Shown here: positions 48,892 through 56,488 of the stretch, piece after piece
Layout: each line of letters starts with the position of its first letter
Numbering within the stretch: the first letter of the stretch is position 1
Assembly: GCF_004001065.1 (NCBI RefSeq)
Contig: NZ_BIML01000001.1
Location: 186,001-250,000, forward strand
Direction: 5' to 3'
Source of the DNA: Paenibacillus xylaniclasticus
GTDB lineage: Bacteria > Bacillota > Bacilli > Paenibacillales > Paenibacillaceae
DNA: 64,000 bases
The notes under the pieces: model-generated
Database searches by the model: none
What the model was told of the DNA's origin: nothing
The model's input: only the letters and a program-made list of their open reading frames with translations
Made by a program: the position numbers and the translations under genes

Positions 48892-49935
48892 TTAAAACGG
48901 CAAATCTTCCGAATCATCCTCAAAAAGTTCCTCAGATTCAAATGGGTTCGTTTGATATTCAAAATCTCTCTCTGTATAGTAATCTCGCTTAAGGGTGCTG
49001 CCATCACCTTTAGTAATCTCTAGCTCTTTAATATAATCTTTGATAACGTAATTGTCTTGACCTTCAGGAGCAAATCCACCAAAATCATCTCCAGTTTCTT
49101 CTTCTCGACCGAGAACTACGCCAAAATTAATATTGCCACTTACTCGAATTGTGGAGCCAAACGTTAGTTTTTGAAAACTTTGAATAAGCTTTTGTAAAGA
49201 TGAGTATTTTTCTTTATCTCCCTCATATTTCTTGGAATCGATTGCGAATTTGTATGGGACATGTCGCAGTTCATTATCTTTCTTATAGATAATATATGTA
49301 TTAATAAATGTCTTGCCTGTATCATTATCCTCGTTTTCACAATCAACAAATACAATCTCTTGATCAAAAGAGGCTTCTTTAATGAAGTTATCAGCATCGA
49401 GATTAATTAGATCGTTAGTGACGTAAATTTGTTGAATTTTAAATATCTCTGGAGCCTTGCCGTTATATTCTGTGATTTCGATTCGACCGCGAATAAATAC
49501 TGACTCGCCATCTTTTAAGTATTTTTTAATATATTCCACGGCATCGTATGGAACAAGTGTCTTATTCTCTTTTTTCTTTTTGCCATCTTCATCTCGTTCA
49601 AGACCAACCTTAATGGTATTCTGAATTTCATAATCATCTGTCCGCTCTTTATAGCGATCTGTCCATTTTACTTTTAGTGTCTTGCTGAAGTCACGTTTCC
49701 CTTCACTTGGGTCGCGATACACAAATTGAACTTCTTTTGATTTTGACCCCAATAACTCAACATGCACAAAGTCAGTCTTACTGGTCTTAATACTGAATTG
49801 AACTTTCTTCCAAGGGTTGCCGCCATCTTTTTGACCTTCAGTAAATGCCCCTTCTCGTGACACGCCTGTCACAATACCCTTTAATACGAAGTTACCGTAT
49901 GTCGCCTTTTTAACATTTCCCATTAAATTAATCAA
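48892..49935 (-). CDS. Putative ssDNA-binding protein with SSB-type acidic tip
   Basis: 347 residues, two OB-like halves (GNFVLKGIVTGVSREGAF; GESVFIRGRIEITEYNGK). The C-terminus ESEELFEDDSEDLPF copies the DDLPF tip by which SSB recruits partners. No classic SSB family match is evident. Paired with the Sak4-like ATPase. Confidence 0.65.
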   Translation of the reverse strand: MINLMGNVKKATYGNFVLKGIVTGVSREGAFTEGQKDGGNPWKKVQFSIKTSKTDFVHVELLGSKSKEVQFVYRDPSEGKRDFSKTLKVKWTDRYKERTDDYEIQNTIKVGLERDEDGKKKKENKTLVPYDAVEYIKKYLKDGESVFIRGRIEITEYNGKAPEIFKIQQIYVTNDLINLDADNFIKEASFDQEIVFVDCENEDNDTGKTFINTYIIYKKDNELRHVPYKFAIDSKKYEGDKEKYSSLQKLIQSFQKLTFGSTIRVSGNINFGVVLGREEETGDDFGGFAPEGQDNYVIKDYIKELEITKGDGSTLKRDYYTERDFEYQTNPFESEELFEDDSEDLPF

Positions 49936-50017
49936 TCTCCCTTTGCATTTTTAGTTTTTAAATCAACAATCGGTAAAGCAATCTATATAATCACTCAACT
50001 TGCGAGTGTTGATTTAT

Positions 50018-50094
50018 TGGTCGGAGGTGTGAGGATCGAACTCACCTTTAACGCTGTATAAGAACGTCGCCATCCACCAGATCGCTTACCTCCG
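50018..50094 (-). tRNA. tRNA with anticodon UAU (Ile, AUA)
   Basis: 77 nt with encoded CCA. Acceptor CGGAGGT/ACCTCCG, anticodon stem ACGTT/AGCGT (one G-U) with loop CTTATAC, T arm GTGAG-TTCGATC-CTCAC. The D stem has one mismatch. Anticodon UAU reads AUA, frequent in this AT-rich phage. Confidence 0.85.
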
Positions 50095-50218
50095 AGAAAA
50101 CATCATAACTAGCATTTCAAATATTCGAAATTTAGTAAATTCTCTTCGTCATTGTTTGTTCGACATCTCATCGAATGAAGATTTATTTGTTGTTCAAAAT
50201 AGAAATTGCCGACTGAGG

Positions 50219-50518
50219 TCACTTTGTATCTTCGTCCCATGACGTTTCACTTTCCATCAAGTAACAGTCGAAATACTCGCCATCAATTTCTAGTTCAGGA
50301 GTAGCCCATGTTGATGCTAGATATGTATAGCTATTATAATTAGGCTTGCCGTCTTTGAAAATAATTCCGCCTGTCCATTCCCAGTCACCGCTTAAACCAG
50401 CAGATACCGAATTCGCGTTCCTTTCTTTGATTAGTCTTGCAGCCTTATCCCAATCGAAAACCATCATCTCTCTACCTCTATTCGCTTCGCCCAACATAAA
50501 TGCGCCCCAAGTGTTCAT
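50219..50518 (-). CDS. Hypothetical protein (99 aa)
   Basis: ATG after GGGAAGGGTAAAAGAAG. MNTWGAFMLGEANRGREMMV; C-terminal half acidic (YFDCYLMESETSWDEDTK). Unknown. Confidence 0.5.
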   Translation of the reverse strand: MNTWGAFMLGEANRGREMMVFDWDKAARLIKERNANSVSAGLSGDWEWTGGIIFKDGKPNYNSYTYLASTWATPELEIDGEYFDCYLMESETSWDEDTK

Positions 50519-50558
50519 CTTCTTTTACCCTTCCCATCTCCCTTGAAATGTATATATT

Positions 50559-50639
50559 TCATTCTATTCTATGCTTCTCCCTTTCTTGTACAATCATTTC
50601 AGATAGTGGAGTTGTGCCCTTTAATTTTTCATCAAGCAT
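50559..50639 (-). CDS. Small peptide (26 aa)
   Basis: MLDEKLKGTTPLSEMIVQER after AAGAGATGT; overlaps the end of the preceding small gene. Low certainty. Confidence 0.3.
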   Translation of the reverse strand: MLDEKLKGTTPLSEMIVQEREKHRIE

Positions 50640-50746
50640 ACATCTCTTACTTCTTCCATAGTCATTACAGGGACATTTAGTTCTAAATCATATTTAACTT
50701 TTTGTTCTTCTTTTCTCTTTCTAAGATATCGCAGAACCCCATTCAG
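50621..50746 (-). CDS. Small protein, probable CUG start (41 aa)
   Basis: GGGAGGTAATAACT then CTG opening NGVLRYLRKRKEEQKVKYDL. No standard start with usable spacing. Unknown. Confidence 0.4.
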   Translation of the reverse strand: MNGVLRYLRKRKEEQKVKYDLELNVPVMTMEEVRDVCLMKN

Positions 50747-50769
50747 AGTTATTACCTCCCGATGGCTTA

Positions 50770-51009
50770 TTAAAACACACTATCCACATCAATCCAAAAC
50801 TCTTCTCCATTATCCAAAACTTTCACTCGCAGCGCATCTTCTTTTACTTGTAGCACCTTTGCAGTTCTACCGACATTGTATTGATTATCAGACCTTTCAA
50901 TTTCTACAAAGTCGCCTACTTCATATAGTGACTGCAGGCGTTTTCGAACTTCGGGAATCTCATTCGTTTGATTGACGAAGTTTTCAAAATCTTCTCCTAC
51001 GTTAGTCAA
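50770..51009 (-). CDS. SH3-like hypothetical protein (79 aa)
   Basis: TTG at 51009 after AAGGAGGTGAGTAAT. Acidic N-terminus, then a small barrel (YEVGDFVEIERSDNQYNVG; VKVLDNGEEFWIDVDSVF). Unknown. Confidence 0.5.
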   Translation of the reverse strand: MTNVGEDFENFVNQTNEIPEVRKRLQSLYEVGDFVEIERSDNQYNVGRTAKVLQVKEDALRVKVLDNGEEFWIDVDSVF

Positions 51010-51019
51010 ATTACTCACC

Positions 51020-51555
51020 TCCTTATTTTATTTTAATAGTCAATGGCAGGGTGGCATATCCTGCATCTCTGATAATTTATCTCACAACTTGATCCTTTTT
51101 CAAAGACTTACATTTATAGATAATGTCTCGATAAACGTGCGAGTAACCTTTCTCCCCTCATCGACTACAACCGCAGAGCCTTCACCTCATATTCTCTGCA
51201 TTAGATAGCCCAACGAACAACCGCTATCCTTTCCATAACCAACACTGTTGCCAACACTCCAGCCACGCGGTATCAGATCACGTCAACAAAGAATTACGTG
51301 CTAACCGTTAATCGTGGATTTTATCGACCTTTGGAGTTTGAAACCTTAACTTTGAACTTAAAGATCTTTGAGTCTTAAACTTTAACCTATGAGAGTTGAA
51401 CTTTGAACTTTTATTATCTTTTATAGGTAATTATCTACATTGTAAGAAATTTAGATAATAATCCATTGTTTAATCTTCAAAGGTTGAGCGGTATAACCGA
51501 ACCACTCATGCGGTCTTTGGTTCGTCTGATTTCGGAGTATTGGCAGTGAACTATT
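51020..51555. other. Gene-free region, 536 bp
   Basis: No start-supported gene on either strand. It contains three 16-bp near-repeats at 51344-51410, an AT-rich stretch (51411-51470) and a CGAACC/GGTTCG hairpin near 51500. Part (51110-51200) resembles decayed coding sequence on the minus strand without a start. Confidence 0.5.
51344..51410. repeat. Three iteron-like repeats
   Basis: CCTTAACTTTGAACTT (51344), TCTTAAACTTTAACCT (51373), GTTGAACTTTGAACTT (51395), at 29- and 22-base steps, followed by AT-rich DNA. Could be an origin or regulator-binding array. Confidence 0.5.
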
Positions 51556-51557
51556 AT

Positions 51558-52187
51558 TTAAATTGAATCTGGTATTTCAATTTGCGTTATTGCATTAATG
51601 GTACTTAGTTCATAGTCTACATTCGTAAGGAATTCTTCAATCTCACAACTTAGTTTATCAATTTCATTTTTTAATTTTAATGGATCAATTAGCTTTGGTT
51701 CATTCTGTTCAAGAAATGGCTTAGAAGTCGCATCGTACTGATCTGCAGTCGGTTTTTTATCACTGCCAAATGTCGTTTTAATAAGTTCATCGAGACGACC
51801 TTTTACCTTCTCCTCTTCCTGTTCGTATTTCCGTATGGCTGCCGCATACTCATTGGTCAGTTTGTGTAACAATAACTGTTCATACTCAATAGATGATTTT
51901 CTTTCGATAGCTTCAGCGACCGTCATTTCCTTGCCGCCAACAGTAACAATTGTTTCTGCGTTTGATTTTACAATTGCTGCTTTTATATTGTTTCTACGCT
52001 TGATTAAATCATTTACAGATTGATAGTTGGACTTAACTTTGCTTTCATACTCAGTATTATCTTTGTAACCAACAATTGCTTTCTTACCAGTCACCAATCC
52101 AATATATGATGTTTCTTGGATTGCTTTTCTGATACGACTATCTAATGTCTTAAGTTCTGCGAGACCGCGAGTAATTGAGATTTTCAA
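51558..52187 (-). CDS. Hypothetical coiled-coil protein (209 aa)
   Basis: MKISITRGLAELKTLDSRIR; long helices (NEYAAAIRKYEQEEEKVKGR) and a central VTVGGKEMTVAEAIERK. First gene behind the double-arm promoter at 52230-52301. Not recognised. Confidence 0.55.
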   Translation of the reverse strand: MKISITRGLAELKTLDSRIRKAIQETSYIGLVTGKKAIVGYKDNTEYESKVKSNYQSVNDLIKRRNNIKAAIVKSNAETIVTVGGKEMTVAEAIERKSSIEYEQLLLHKLTNEYAAAIRKYEQEEEKVKGRLDELIKTTFGSDKKPTADQYDATSKPFLEQNEPKLIDPLKLKNEIDKLSCEIEEFLTNVDYELSTINAITQIEIPDSI

Positions 52188-52229
52188 CGAACATCTCTCC
52201 TTAAATTTGAATTTTGATTTTTAACCTAA

Positions 52230-52301
52230 CTCATATGTATTGACCACCTTCTGCATAATCAATAATAGCATTTTCCAGTTTTTGAAGTCAATACATATGA
52301 G
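52230..52301 (-). promoter_or_regulatory. Promoter between two 15-bp inverted operator arms
   Basis: CTCATATGTATTGAC (52230-52244) and its perfect inverse (52287-52301). On the minus strand the right arm holds the -35 (TTGACT) and, after 18 bases, TGC-TATTAT forms an extended -10; the other arm lies just past the start site. A repressor bound at both arms would shut it. Confidence 0.7.
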
Positions 52302-52444
52302 TCTGTTTTTAATATTTTATTTTTTAAATCGATTAGCGCTCAATAATCCTTGCCAATCAAACGGTATCCGAGCTGCTAGATCAACTTAATTCCCTCCTCT
52401 TTCGGCCATTGAAATACTCGATTTATTACCTACGGAACGTCCAA

Positions 52445-52484
52445 ACTGGATAATATGACGAGTAGATCGTCATATTATCCAAGG
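52445..52484 (-). terminator. Strong hairpin overlapping stop of the HD-domain gene
   Basis: TGGATAATATGACGA and TCGTCATATTATCCA make a 15-bp stem; the TAA of the gene above is inside it. U-tract is weak. Confidence 0.55.
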
Positions 52485-52897
52485 AGTCGTTGAGCTGCCA
52501 TACGATATTCTTGAATATGGTTGCTGTTTAGATCAATGACGCTGTTCAAACTTGATCCTCTCAAATTATCATTAATCTCTAAAAATTTAACCTGTTTGGC
52601 AAGTTCATTTTGTCCCAATCTGTCAATATAATCCTCATAGGCTTCATTTTCTCGTTTTGTTAAATGATCTATAGCAGAAATGATATCGTCGCTAAATCCG
52701 TCAAACTTTAGATCATTTAATGTATATGAAGTGTTCTCAACGATGTCATGCAAAACTGCAACAATACGTTGATCTTCTGAAATTGTTGCCTTATGCATTA
52801 ATCGCAGGGGATGTAAAATATATGGTCTACCACTTTTATCAGTTTGACCTTCATGCATCAATACTGCTATTTTAATCGCCTTTTCTAGTGTTGCCAT
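52475..52897 (-). CDS. HD-domain (p)ppGpp hydrolase-like protein
   Basis: 140 residues. HEGQTDKSGRPYILHPLRLM and VAVLHDIVENTSYTLNDL carry the H...HD and the EN pair typical of SpoT/MESH1 hydrolases; KFLEINDNLRGSS gives the last metal region. Likely degrades (p)ppGpp, so could relieve the stringent response. No synthetase domain. Confidence 0.75.
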   Translation of the reverse strand: MATLEKAIKIAVLMHEGQTDKSGRPYILHPLRLMHKATISEDQRIVAVLHDIVENTSYTLNDLKFDGFSDDIISAIDHLTKRENEAYEDYIDRLGQNELAKQVKFLEINDNLRGSSLNSVIDLNSNHIQEYRMAAQRLLG

Positions 52898-52902
52898 ATG
52901 TA

Positions 52903-53154
52903 CTATGCCCCTTTTATAGTTGATTGTTTCCACTTGCGATAACCATAAGCAGTTGCCTCTAGATTGTCCAAATCTCCATCAAAAAAGTTGCCTATATATT
53001 CTCTCAGGTCGTTTGTAGTTTCAACGCAACTTTGAAAAATTCGATATACCTCATTATCCTCGTCAAGTTCGCAAATAACTTTTAACCACTTAAAGAAACT
53101 ACCCACATCATCCTCCCATGTCTCCCAAAGTTGATCTTCTAGATAAGAACCCAT
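52903..53154 (-). CDS. Hypothetical acidic protein (83 aa)
   Basis: MGSYLEDQLWETWEDDVGSF, acidic and Trp-rich, basic end. Just upstream of the HD-domain gene. Confidence 0.5.
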   Translation of the reverse strand: MGSYLEDQLWETWEDDVGSFFKWLKVICELDEDNEVYRIFQSCVETTNDLREYIGNFFDGDLDNLEATAYGYRKWKQSTIKGA

Positions 53155-53196
53155 TCAACCCCTCCGCTCTGCGACGACTATTTAGTATTTCACTTA

Positions 53197-53244
53197 TAAG
53201 AAAATTATCCTACAAACAATGGTAGAATTGTAGGATAATTTTCT
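53197..53244. terminator. Bidirectional terminator
   Basis: GAAAATTATCCTACAA and TTGTAGGATAATTTTC: 16-bp perfect stem with T-runs on both sides. It ends the agr-like unit and isolates it from the operon on the left. Confidence 0.9.
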
Positions 53245-53345
53245 TCTAGAAAAAATTAGACTTGCAATGTGGACTATTTTATGCATATACATCAGATTTA
53301 TGTCTTATTTTGTCGAATTCCGATAAAACACCGCAAATCACGCAA

Positions 53346-53864
53346 TCATTCCCTTAAAGGCTTGACAACTGAAATTTCTTTCTTTTTTCTTGGATAATAC
53401 TCTCCTTTTGCACTATTCAAATCTCTTAAGTCATACTTTGCTTTCGATACGATATTTTTGATTGCCATTCCTGTTACTACTTTAGAAGTTCCATTTGAAA
53501 AATAAACTTCATTCTTAAAAGAATCATAGCTAATTACTAAATCCATATTAACTAAATAACCATGCTGAAGGCACTTGAACTGAGGATAATTGGATTCAAT
53601 ATAAGCCCAAGCGTTATCACTCGGATCTTTTAGTTTAATAACTTTTCCATTGACAAGTTGTAATTCGCCTAATTGTCTTTTAGGTTTATAAAAGAACATT
53701 ACATCAGACAGTATTTGCTCCTTAAATTCATTAATTCCAAAAGGAATAATTAAATATTCATCTTTCATTTCGTCTATAACTAATTTAAAGACATTCCCTA
53801 CCGCTTTTTTGTCTCCAGACAATACTAAGTTCCTTAGAAATTGTTTTAAATTTTCTAACTGCAC
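53346..53864 (-). CDS. LytTR-type one-component regulator
   Basis: 172 residues; GTG at 53864 after AAAGGGCGGTATTGGA. LytTR DNA-binding domain from about residue 60: ILSDVMFFYKPKRQLGELQL, CLQHGYLVNMDLVISYDSF, VYFSNGTSKVVTGMAIKNI. AgrA has this domain but also a receiver; here residues 1-60 are helical and no receiver Asp is seen. Likely output of the signalling module. Confidence 0.8.
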   Translation of the reverse strand: MQLENLKQFLRNLVLSGDKKAVGNVFKLVIDEMKDEYLIIPFGINEFKEQILSDVMFFYKPKRQLGELQLVNGKVIKLKDPSDNAWAYIESNYPQFKCLQHGYLVNMDLVISYDSFKNEVYFSNGTSKVVTGMAIKNIVSKAKYDLRDLNSAKGEYYPRKKKEISVVKPLRE

Positions 53865-53904
53865 TCCAATACCGCCCTTTCTATACATACTTATATATCA
53901 TAGA

Positions 53905-53940
53905 AGAACGCATCTTAAAATACTTAGATGCGTTCTTCCT
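53905..53940 (-). terminator. Attenuator hairpin between pro-peptide and LytTR gene
   Basis: AAGAACGCATCT and AGATGCGTTCTT form a 12-13-bp stem in the 93-base gap. It could limit read-through so that peptide is made in excess of the regulator. Confidence 0.65.
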
Positions 53941-53956
53941 GATTGATAAGTACGTA

Positions 53957-54070
53957 TTATTTTTCTAAATCACAAAAAATCCAGAACTTAAGTGGTGTAA
54001 TTTCTGGCAGTAATGTTACTACTGCTAAAAGCGCTGCGGCTGCGTTAGAAAATTTAAGTATCTTCTTCAT
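53957..54070 (-). CDS. Candidate AgrD-like autoinducer pro-peptide (37 aa)
   Basis: MKKILKFSNAAAALLAVVTL, then LPEITPLKFWIFCDLEK. Short basic start, amphipathic/hydrophobic helix and one cysteine (33) near the end, placed after an AGGAGGTGATTATCA site and next to AgrB. Unusual: only DLEK follows the Cys, so the typical acidic tail cut off by AgrB is missing or merged with the ring. Confidence 0.65.
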   Translation of the reverse strand: MKKILKFSNAAAALLAVVTLLPEITPLKFWIFCDLEK

Positions 54071-54111
54071 TGATAATCACCTCCTATTTAAAATATATAA
54101 ATCAACACAAA

Positions 54112-54780
54112 TTATGAGAACTCTTTCTGGTCGCGCTTGTATGATAAAAAAAGCATCACTAGTAAAGAGACGAAGATTGAAATTGTAAACCCAATTAAAA
54201 CAGATGATGATACATTGTACTCAAGTGAATAATAAACAAAAGTTAAGAATATCAATAAAAGAACCGACACAGTTATAAACTTCTTATATCCATGTCCTCT
54301 GAACATAAAACCGAATCCGCCTCTTGTCAACTTAACGTAAATAGCAACCGTTAATCCAATCGATGCATTCAGAGATTGTATCAAATATGTTTTAAGACCA
54401 AATGATTGATTAATTATTTCATTTACAGTAATAACATTATAATGACTGAATAATGAAGAACTTAATAGTGATACGAATCCGTAAGTCAATGATCCAGCTA
54501 TTACAACAACTAAGGAATATGATACTTTCTTTTGATATATAATCCAAAAGCAAATAACAAAAATAAAAATGATAATAATAAAGGAAGGGACAATACTAAA
54601 AACGCCGTTAACTAATAAAAAATATGACAAAAGAGATGTTATTTCTGTAGTGATTATCGTTTCTTTAATATAGTATTTAATTTCCAAGTTAAATATTGAA
54701 AATATGAGCAATATGCATACCAAGTATTCCATAGAACTGAAGAACATATAGCCAGCAAAATTGCTCAACCTTTCCTCCAT
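54112..54780 (-). CDS. AgrC-like membrane sensor lacking a kinase (222 aa)
   Basis: Six to seven membrane helices (YLVCILLIFSIFNLEI; SIVPSFIIIIFIFVICFWII; FITVSVLLLIFLTFVYY), a layout like the AgrC sensor half, then ends at RDQKEFS where a kinase would begin. Overlaps agrB by 16 bases. May bind the peptide, act as an immunity/exporter part, or talk to LytTR directly. Confidence 0.6.
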   Translation of the reverse strand: MEERLSNFAGYMFFSSMEYLVCILLIFSIFNLEIKYYIKETIITTEITSLLSYFLLVNGVFSIVPSFIIIIFIFVICFWIIYQKKVSYSLVVVIAGSLTYGFVSLLSSSLFSHYNVITVNEIINQSFGLKTYLIQSLNASIGLTVAIYVKLTRGGFGFMFRGHGYKKFITVSVLLLIFLTFVYYSLEYNVSSSVLIGFTISIFVSLLVMLFLSYKRDQKEFS

Positions 54781-55310
54781 TTCCCCCGACCGCCTTCATA
54801 TTTAATCCAATCAAATGAGAGTATGAATAATGATGTTATAAGAATTTTTAATTCTAACGAATAAGCTACTAGAATTAGAAATACGATGAATATTTTTCTT
54901 AAATAATCATTTTTCTTAGTATGTTTATTGAATGGGGTAAATAATAATGAAATAAACAGTGTCCACAAAAACGCAAATAACCAAAATTTATCCATATATG
55001 GACTTATTATTGGGGTTCCAATAATAACCGATGTTGTTACTAGATAACATAAATCTGGCTTAAAATGATGCCCTCCATTTAAAAGACGAATAAATACTAA
55101 ACAAATTGATGAAAAAATCAAATCAGTCTTTTCGATCCAGTAAGAGGAGATAACTATCGATATAATTATCATTATGTACAAAAAAGTAATTTTTAGACCT
55201 TTTTCTAGTTCTATTATACTTGTTGAACCTTGATCAAATCTAGTCCTATTTTCGTCGTCAAGATTGTCATATATCCACTTAACAATTCTTTTACTTAATC
55301 GACTTATCAA
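54765..55310 (-). CDS. AgrB-like peptide-processing membrane protease
   Basis: 181 residues; TTG at 55310. LVFIRLLNGGHHFKPDLCYL holds the catalytic His and Cys of AgrB (GGxH...C). About five membrane helices and a basic C-terminus (YEGGRGKWRKG). AgrB cuts and cyclises AgrD at the membrane. Confidence 0.85.
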   Translation of the reverse strand: MISRLSKRIVKWIYDNLDDENRTRFDQGSTSIIELEKGLKITFLYIMIIISIVISSYWIEKTDLIFSSICLVFIRLLNGGHHFKPDLCYLVTTSVIIGTPIISPYMDKFWLFAFLWTLFISLLFTPFNKHTKKNDYLRKIFIVFLILVAYSLELKILITSLFILSFDWIKYEGGRGKWRKG

Positions 55311-55338
55311 TATAACCCACACCTCATTTCCTATATTT

Positions 55339-55368
55339 AATATATCATGGTCTTAAAAGGAAAGTCAA
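55339..55368 (-). promoter_or_regulatory. Promoter of the agr-like unit
   Basis: TTGACT (55368-55363), 18-base spacer, TATATT (55344-55339). A TATAAG-N8-CTTATA dyad (55374-55393) sits just upstream, a candidate LytTR site. Confidence 0.6.
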
Positions 55369-55456
55369 CAAAATATAAGTACTATTTCTTATACTTTATT
55401 TTTTATTTTATCTTCATGATTAGCAGTATCTCTTATTGTTCTGGAGCAAAACAAAA

Positions 55457-55483
55457 AACCTAGACACAGTATGTCTAGGTTAA
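55457..55483 (-). terminator. Terminator after the MrpR-like gene
   Basis: AACCTAGACA and TGTCTAGGTT with TTTTTTG following on the minus strand; the TAG stop is inside the stem. Separates MrpR/YopQ from the agr-like unit. Confidence 0.9.
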
Positions 55484-56452
55484 ACTGTATACCTGTTTTA
55501 TTGTTTCAACATTCAAGAAGTCGTTCTTCAATCGATATACTCCACTATCCTTATCTTCGCCAAATTGAATAGCAATCTCGATAACATCAACATCAGTCAA
55601 CTCGCCATTTAACAGATAGCGATCTTTAGCCATTGCCAACATACCAGATCGTGCAATATTGAGAGTTGCAGCGAAATTCGGTTCACCGATCTCATCTGCT
55701 ATTTTCTTTAATCGACGATGTACCACGTTCTTATCAGCTTCGCTGTGCTCGCTCTTTACTCTAGTCTTAGCTAGTCTGACCACAAATTCATTGTCTACTA
55801 ACTGAGCCATTGGTGACTTGATATTAGAACTTGTGTTACCGTTCATTTTTTCGTATTCTGACTCTCTGATTGCTTGCTCACACAATTTGATACATTTATC
55901 AGATACAATAATCGTCCTCTTGTTCCCTTCATCATCAATCAAATGCAATTGATTATTAAAAGCATCTACCGCATTTTTTGTAAGAAGAGTGATCTCACTG
56001 TTCGCAATACCTCTAACACCATTTCGTAAAAGCTCAATAATTACAGCATCAGAGGCATTGTGTCTACTATCAATAATTTCATCCAACTCTTTGTCAGTCC
56101 AAAATGATTTAACTTGCCTATTAACGAACTGTCTCTTCCATTCGGTTGAAACCATGTCTAGCGGATTGATGTCTTTTAAGTGTCCTTCGTCAATACACCA
56201 ATCGATATACTTGCCTATCAAAGTAACGTTACTGTTGCTACTTGCCTCTGTCTTAGGTTTGTACATAAAAAACAAGCGACGAAGTTCCTCAAGATTGAAA
56301 TCATAAAGGTCTTTTCCAAGCTCGCTTTCTATTAACCGAGATACTTTAAACATCCTCTGAAATATTTTTTGTGTACCTTCCTTATGGATCTCCAAAAAAT
56401 CCCTCTTCAAATCTTCGTTGTGATATTTATCCTCGTAAATTACATTTGACAT
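55475..56452 (-). CDS. MrpR/YopR-like master repressor (tyrosine-recombinase fold)
   Basis: 325 residues, the same length as SPbeta YopR/MrpR. The layout fits: KDLYDFNLEELRRLFFMYKP, VTLIGKYIDWCIDEGHLKDI, AVIIELLRNGVRGIANSEI, TIIVSDKCIKLCEQAIRESE. No R-H-R-Y catalytic set is apparent. MrpR keeps SPbeta lysogenic by binding operators; same role inferred. Confidence 0.7.
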   Translation of the reverse strand: MSNVIYEDKYHNEDLKRDFLEIHKEGTQKIFQRMFKVSRLIESELGKDLYDFNLEELRRLFFMYKPKTEASSNSNVTLIGKYIDWCIDEGHLKDINPLDMVSTEWKRQFVNRQVKSFWTDKELDEIIDSRHNASDAVIIELLRNGVRGIANSEITLLTKNAVDAFNNQLHLIDDEGNKRTIIVSDKCIKLCEQAIRESEYEKMNGNTSSNIKSPMAQLVDNEFVVRLAKTRVKSEHSEADKNVVHRRLKKIADEIGEPNFAATLNIARSGMLAMAKDRYLLNGELTDVDVIEIAIQFGEDKDSGVYRLKNDFLNVETIKQVYSLT

Positions 56453-56488
56453 TTATCTTCCCCCTCACCAGAAGAGATGCATTGTTTT

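Noticed and set aside
50972-51208. Plus-strand 78-codon frame
   Set aside because: Antisense of a start-less minus-strand stretch, with no ribosome site or codon support.
51480-51530. Second tRNA gene
   Set aside because: A short CGAACC/GGTTCG hairpin is present but acceptor, anticodon and T-arm patterns are missing.
55475-56452. Active tyrosine integrase
   Set aside because: The fold looks similar but the Arg...His-x-x-Arg...Tyr catalytic set is not apparent; a repressor of the MrpR type fits better.
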